From IMG/VR virus record IMGVR_UViG_3300031566_000057, positions 1 to 50,862 of that record: DNA of 50,862 bases. One strand, given 5' to 3'. The DNA is from a virus. Shown piece after piece: positions 47,368 to 50,862 of this stretch (positions are counted from its first letter, which is position 1; every line of letters begins with the position of its first letter). A program made the position numbers and the translations under genes. The notes beneath the pieces are model-generated. The model was not told where the DNA came from, made no database searches, and worked only from the letters and a program-made list of their open reading frames with translations.

Positions 47368-48492
47368 ATGGCAGACGGAATAGACATGAGACGCACTGCG
47401 TCCCTGTCGAACACAACCCTTATGGACATTCTGAAGAACACTCAGGATGTCGAACCGTATGATGGGAGTTTCGAGACACTCCAAAACCTGCACGATTACG
47501 AAATCTGCAACCGATGGATGGCCAAGGACAAGATCACCTTCGATGGTGGTACGTCCATCGTCCGTCATGTCCAGGTCACGGAAAGCGGGGCGGCCCAGTG
47601 GGTCGTGCCCTATCAGACCACCGAGCCCAGCGTTACGGACGTGCAGGCTCGGATCAGGGCGAACTGGTGCTATATCCAGACGGATTACTCCATCGCCCGC
47701 GAAGAGATGCTGGTCAACCGTTCGCGCCCGAAGCTCATCGACCTGATGAAGTCGCGCAGGCTTGCGGCGATGATGGACCTGGCGGAGCTTCTGGAGCTGT
47801 GGGTCTGGCGTTCTCCCACCAACTCATCCGATGCACTTCACCCGTTCGGCGTGCCGATGTACATCACGCCGATCATCACGGCACAGACGTATGGTCACGT
47901 CGGATGCAATCCCCTCTACAACGACACCTCTGCGGTGGCGGACTGTGCGGGGATTGACTCGTCCTTGTCGGCTTACTCTCGGTGGCGCAACTATGCCGAC
48001 CGCTGGAATCTGGCCGACAGTTTCGAGGGCGTGATTGAGGATGAGGATATCATCAAGATCACCCGCATGTTGCGTCGGCTGCACTTCAAGTCACCGACGT
48101 TCGTGACGGATATCGACAACGGTTCCTACAAGAACCTGCGTCTGTATACGGGCGAAGAGGTGATCGAGTCTCTGGAAGAGCGTGCCCGGAAGCAGAACGA
48201 TCAGTTGGGTTCCGATGTCGCCCGGTACGCCGGGGCTACGATCATCAAGAACCTGCCGGTCATCTGGATCGAACGGCTGGACTACGCGAACTCCTCGACG
48301 TATCCGTTCTACGCGCTCAACCACACCTACTTCAAGCCCTTCGTCATGGAAGGGAACTGGCTGAGAGAGAACGAGCCCATCAGAAGCAAGGGCCAGCACA
48401 ACGTGTTCACGACCTTCGTGGACGCGCAGATGAACATCATCTGCACCAACCGGCAGCGCGCGGGTGGGATCATCAGCGCTGTCGTCGCATAA
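47368..48492 (+). CDS. major capsid protein
   Basis: A 374-residue protein. Recognisable elements of HK97-fold capsid proteins of podoviruses: an N-terminal helix (NTTLMDILKNTQDVEPYDGS), long E-loop-like strands (GGTSIVRHVQVTESGAAQWV), a spine helix (AAMMDLAELLELWVW), and a beta P-domain-like C-terminus (VMEGNWLRENEPI). Gene order and size fit. GGAGGGG upstream. Confidence 0.8.
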   Translation: MADGIDMRRTASLSNTTLMDILKNTQDVEPYDGSFETLQNLHDYEICNRWMAKDKITFDGGTSIVRHVQVTESGAAQWVVPYQTTEPSVTDVQARIRANWCYIQTDYSIAREEMLVNRSRPKLIDLMKSRRLAAMMDLAELLELWVWRSPTNSSDALHPFGVPMYITPIITAQTYGHVGCNPLYNDTSAVADCAGIDSSLSAYSRWRNYADRWNLADSFEGVIEDEDIIKITRMLRRLHFKSPTFVTDIDNGSYKNLRLYTGEEVIESLEERARKQNDQLGSDVARYAGATIIKNLPVIWIERLDYANSSTYPFYALNHTYFKPFVMEGNWLRENEPIRSKGQHNVFTTFVDAQMNIICTNRQRAGGIISAVVA

Positions 48493-48510
48493 CCGGAGGA
48501 ACTCACACAC

Positions 48511-48535
48511 GGGCGCAGGGTCTACCCCTGCGCCC
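48511..48535 (+). promoter_or_regulatory. leader hairpin before the fibre/decoration gene
   Basis: A perfect 10-bp stem GGGCGCAGGG (48511-48520) / CCCTGCGCCC (48526-48535) with loop TCTAC, immediately followed by CGGAGG, the Shine-Dalgarno sequence of the gene at 48550. It could stabilise the mRNA or weakly terminate after the capsid gene. A shorter form precedes the paralogue at 50599. Confidence 0.65.
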
Positions 48536-48549
48536 CGGAGGGTTAACAA

Positions 48550-50556
48550 ATGACTCAAACCACGTACAAGAGTGAGAAGCTCTCTAAGAAGAGAGTCTGG
48601 TACACCGGCACAGATACCCTCTACGAAGGGTACGCTCTGTGCTACGACCGCGATATCGGCACGGTGACTGCCGTGGATATCGCGCGGGCTTACTCTGTTC
48701 TGAAGCCCGCGACGGCGTATCTAAACTACTTCGCCGGTGTTGTGGCTCCCGAGAGCGACAACAAGAAAGGCCCGTGCTGGGTCAACATCATCGAGCCGGA
48801 CGGTAGTGGTGGAAGGATCTGCAAGGGTTACTGCTACGTCAACGCCACCATTCTCACGACTCGGGTTGCAGTGACCGATGGGCAGTATTACCTCACTTCC
48901 ACAAGTTCGTCCAACGTGACGGTTGGCCGGGCGATGCAAACCCTGAACACGGGGACCACGGCGGCCCTGACGATGATCTCGCTGGAGGGGGTTAGCGCCA
49001 GTGCGACGGTTGATGCAGCCGCGCACGTCACCAACCTGACGAACTCCACTGGTGGCACGAGTGAGGCGGCAGAGACGCTGGCTGATGTCTTGTCTGCCCA
49101 GACGGCCCCGGACCTTACGGGCACGACTTCGGGTGCTGCTACCACTGTCACGTTCTCGGCCACGTCTCCCACCCTGACTGGTGTTACCACGGGAGGCGGA
49201 GTGGCCATCGTAGGCTCCGACACAGGGCCGACACTGACGGGTACGACCACGGGGGCGGCGGCGTCTGTTACGTTCTCCGCCACGGCTCCTACCCTCACCG
49301 GAGTCACCACCGGCGGCGGGGTCGCTATCGCAGGTTCCGATACTGGTCCTACTCTGACCGGCACGACCACGGGAGGTGTGGCGACTGTTACATTCTCCGC
49401 CACATCCCCGGCCTTGAGTGGTACGACCAGCGGCGGCGCAACTACGGTCACATTCAGCCAGACAGCTCCAACTCTCACGGGTGGAACCACTGGTGGGGGA
49501 GTGGCCCTAGTCGCAAGCGATACCGGCCCGACCCTTACAGGTACGACCACCAGTGCTGCGGCCACCGTTACCTTCTCGGCAACCTCACCCACCCTTTCTG
49601 GTACGACCAGTGGCGGCGCAACAACGGTCACGTTCTCGGCGACTGCGCCCACGCTGACCGGAGGTACGACTGGTGGTACTGTGGGCGTTGCATTCACCGC
49701 AACGGCACCGACACTGACGGGGGGTTCGGCTGGTGGGACCGTGGCTCTTATCGGCACTACGGCGCTGTATGGTGATGTCGCGCGTGCCTTCAACGCGACC
49801 GCCCTGAACACGGCCGACATTGCCAGTTTGTTTGTTCTGGACCAGCGGGTTGGTGATGCCACCGCCAAGAACACGGCCGACATCGCCAGCCTCTTTGTGC
49901 TGGACCAGAGAATTGGTGCTGCGGCAATGGCGAACCAGGCCGACATCGCCTCTCTGTTCGTTCTCGACCAGAGAATCGGCGAGGGCGTCAACCATGTCCG
50001 ATCCGACATGACCAACGCGGTTGCGGACATTAAGCGGTGTGCGGATGCAACGGCAAAGAACGCCGCGGATGTTGCCGCACTGTATGTTCTCGACCAGCGC
50101 GTTGGTGCTGCGGCCATGACAAACAAGGCCGACATTGCCTCTCTCTTTGTACTCGATCAGCGCATTGGTGCTGGGGTTGCTGCCCTCAAGACAGACATGA
50201 CGAGTGCCGTCGCTGACATCAAACGCACGGCGGATGCTGTCGTGAAGAACTCGGCGGACATTGCAAGTCTGTTCGTGCTCGATCAGCGCATTGGTGCTGG
50301 CGTTGCTGCTCACACCGTAGACATCACATCTGCCGTGGCGGACATCAAACGGACGGCGGATGCGGTGGTCAAGACCAATGCTGATGTCGCCGCACTGTTC
50401 GTGCTCGTCCAGCGATTGGGTCACGCGATTCTCCACCAGAAGGCCGATGTTGGGGGCATCATCAGCACCACCAACAACAACCTGACGGACCTCACGGAGA
50501 AGATCGACGACATTATCACCGCGCTGGAGAACGCCAACCTGATGGCGACTGCGTAA
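48550..50556 (+). CDS. repeat-rich head fibre/decoration protein, 668 aa
   Basis: GGAGGG upstream. Residues 1-150 form a domain shared with the next gene (TYKSEKLSKKRVWYTGTDTL, LNYFAG, GPCWVNII). Residues 185-404 are eleven exact 20-residue Thr/Gly-rich repeats (TAPTLTGGTTGGGVALVASD type). Residues about 420-624 hold seven repeats of a helical unit (ADIASLFVLDQRIG), then a coiled-coil tail. The plan is a virion-anchored, trimeric fibre with a beta-rich shaft. The Thr density makes it a candidate acceptor for the glycan cassette; this is inference. No enzymatic domain. Confidence 0.8.
   Translation: MTQTTYKSEKLSKKRVWYTGTDTLYEGYALCYDRDIGTVTAVDIARAYSVLKPATAYLNYFAGVVAPESDNKKGPCWVNIIEPDGSGGRICKGYCYVNATILTTRVAVTDGQYYLTSTSSSNVTVGRAMQTLNTGTTAALTMISLEGVSASATVDAAAHVTNLTNSTGGTSEAAETLADVLSAQTAPDLTGTTSGAATTVTFSATSPTLTGVTTGGGVAIVGSDTGPTLTGTTTGAAASVTFSATAPTLTGVTTGGGVAIAGSDTGPTLTGTTTGGVATVTFSATSPALSGTTSGGATTVTFSQTAPTLTGGTTGGGVALVASDTGPTLTGTTTSAAATVTFSATSPTLSGTTSGGATTVTFSATAPTLTGGTTGGTVGVAFTATAPTLTGGSAGGTVALIGTTALYGDVARAFNATALNTADIASLFVLDQRVGDATAKNTADIASLFVLDQRIGAAAMANQADIASLFVLDQRIGEGVNHVRSDMTNAVADIKRCADATAKNAADVAALYVLDQRVGAAAMTNKADIASLFVLDQRIGAGVAALKTDMTSAVADIKRTADAVVKNSADIASLFVLDQRIGAGVAAHTVDITSAVADIKRTADAVVKTNADVAALFVLVQRLGHAILHQKADVGGIISTTNNNLTDLTEKIDDIITALENANLMATA
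49102..49761 (+). repeat. eleven tandem 60-bp coding repeats (20 aa each)
   Basis: Eleven in-register units of 60 bases with consensus T-A/S/G-P-T-L-T-G-x-T-T-G-G-..., alternating between VTFSA-ended and VAIxGSD-ended versions. Sequence divergence between units varies, which fits repeated unequal recombination. The paralogue at 50599-50862/1-535 has only one unit. Confidence 0.95.
49807..50421 (+). repeat. coding repeats of the ADIASLFVLDQRIG helix
   Basis: Seven copies of a 14-16-residue motif (N/K-x-ADIA-S/A-LFVLDQR-I/V-G) spaced by variable linkers of 6 to about 35 residues. Longer linkers contain a second repeat, SAVADIKRTADAVVK. Probably a helical coiled-coil shaft. Confidence 0.9.
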
Positions 50557-50569
50557 GCCACCAATATGA

Positions 50570-50584
50570 GGGCGCGTAGCGCCC
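50570..50584 (+). promoter_or_regulatory. short leader hairpin before the paralogous gene
   Basis: GGGCGC (50570-50575) / GCGCCC (50579-50584), loop GTA, followed by the same GCGCCCCGGAGGGTTAA leader sequence that precedes ATG 48550. The shared leader shows the duplication covered regulatory DNA as well as the coding start. Confidence 0.6.
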
Positions 50585-50598
50585 CGGAGGGTTAATTC

Positions 50599-50862
50599 AT
50601 GGTGCAAACCACCTACAAGACCGAGAAACTCAACAAGAAGCGTGTGTACTACACGGGGACCGCCACTCTCTATGAAGGGTACGCCCTGTGTTACAACCGC
50701 GACTCCAACACTGGTACTACCATCACTGGTGTCGATTGGGCGAGGGCGTATGAGGTCGAAAAACCGGCAACGGCGAACCTCAACTACTTCGCCGGGCTGG
50801 TTGCTGGAGAGTCCGATTCCAAGACGGGTCCGTGCTGGGTCAACATTATTGTACCCGGCTCG
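50599..50862 (+). CDS. fibre/decoration protein paralogue, 5' part (continues at 2-535)
   Basis: ATG 50599 after CCGGAGGG. The 88 codons here (MVQTTYKTEKLNKKRVYYTG, YEGYALCYNRD, LNYFAGLV, GPCWVNII) are homologous to the N-terminal domain of the upstream 668-residue protein. The frame is cut by the edge and joins the frame at position 2, giving about 220 residues. Only one Thr/Gly repeat is present in the complete protein. Confidence 0.85.
   Translation, partial: MVQTTYKTEKLNKKRVYYTGTATLYEGYALCYNRDSNTGTTITGVDWARAYEVEKPATANLNYFAGLVAGESDSKTGPCWVNIIVPGS
50727..50862. repeat. terminal direct overlap, right copy
   Basis: Matches bases 1-136 except at 50853 (A here, G at 127; silent codon context is not preserved across copies, Ile-Val in both). 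Supports a circular map. Confidence 0.9.

Noticed and set aside
49102-49761. Tandem 60-bp units considered as CRISPR or non-coding repeat array
   Set aside because: Units are contiguous, in frame, without unique spacers, and encode a regular protein repeat.
48888-50135. Open frame of 415 codons on the minus strand, antisense to the fibre gene
   Set aside because: A mirror of the Thr/Gly repeat region: the repeat DNA keeps the opposite strand open. It has no ribosome site, and the plus-strand protein is clearly real.
48550-50862. Diversity-generating retroelement explaining the paralogous fibre genes
   Set aside because: No reverse transcriptase gene and no adenine-biased template/variable repeat pair were seen; differences are repeat number and scattered changes.

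Overview
This window is essentially a whole tailed-phage genome of the short-tailed (podovirus-like) type. The first 136 bases recur at the right end with one mismatch (position 127 versus 50853), and an open reading frame cut by the right edge continues in frame at the left edge. The simplest reading is a circularly permuted or terminally redundant molecule of about 50,726 bp opened inside a structural gene. The DNA is GC-rich. The host is not identifiable. A lipoprotein/membrane pair resembling spanins and a secreted minus-strand protein point to a Gram-negative host, and a tyrosine integrase points to a temperate lifestyle.

Layout, read as a circle. (a) 31.7-38.8 kb, plus strand: small and large terminase subunits, many tiny accessory genes, portal. 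(b) 38.9-46.3 kb, plus strand: a cassette of seven enzyme genes plus one small unknown gene, set between portal and scaffold. It encodes a B12-type radical SAM protein, a 2-hydroxyacid dehydrogenase, a three-module glycosyltransferase, a CMP-sugar-synthetase-like protein, a sialyltransferase-like protein, a sulfotransferase-like protein and a methyltransferase. (c) 46.4-50.9 kb and 1-0.5 kb: scaffold, major capsid protein and two paralogous fibre/decoration proteins, one carrying eleven 20-residue Thr-rich repeats. An intrinsic terminator follows. (d) 0.6-16.4 kb: beta-helix protein, tail adaptor and nozzle, collagen-like fibre, internal virion proteins (one of 1730 residues with a zinc-protease motif), lysis cassette, strong terminator. 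A single minus-strand secreted-protein gene with its own near-consensus promoter interrupts this block.

(e) 16.5-17.5 kb, minus strand: integrase. A divergent plus-strand promoter and a dyad overlap its 5' end. (f) 17.5-29.8 kb, plus strand: early genes, packed with ATGA overlaps. They include a RecE-like exonuclease with an ERF annealing protein, an HNH nuclease, a Mom-like acyltransferase candidate, a DUF1376-like replication protein with a DnaC-like loader, an HD hydrolase, a metallophosphoesterase, HTH proteins and a tRNA-Ile(UAU). (g) 29.8-31.5 kb, minus strand: a cluster of seven tiny genes read from one promoter with operator-like inverted repeats.

The most unusual content is the 7.5-kb cassette (b). 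Its enzymes look like a pathway for making, transferring and capping a nonulosonate-type (sialic-acid-like) sugar, with sulfate and methyl decoration. It is read together with capsid genes and lies upstream of Thr-rich repeat proteins that could be the glycan acceptors. That link is inference. All functions come from motifs read by eye, without database searches.
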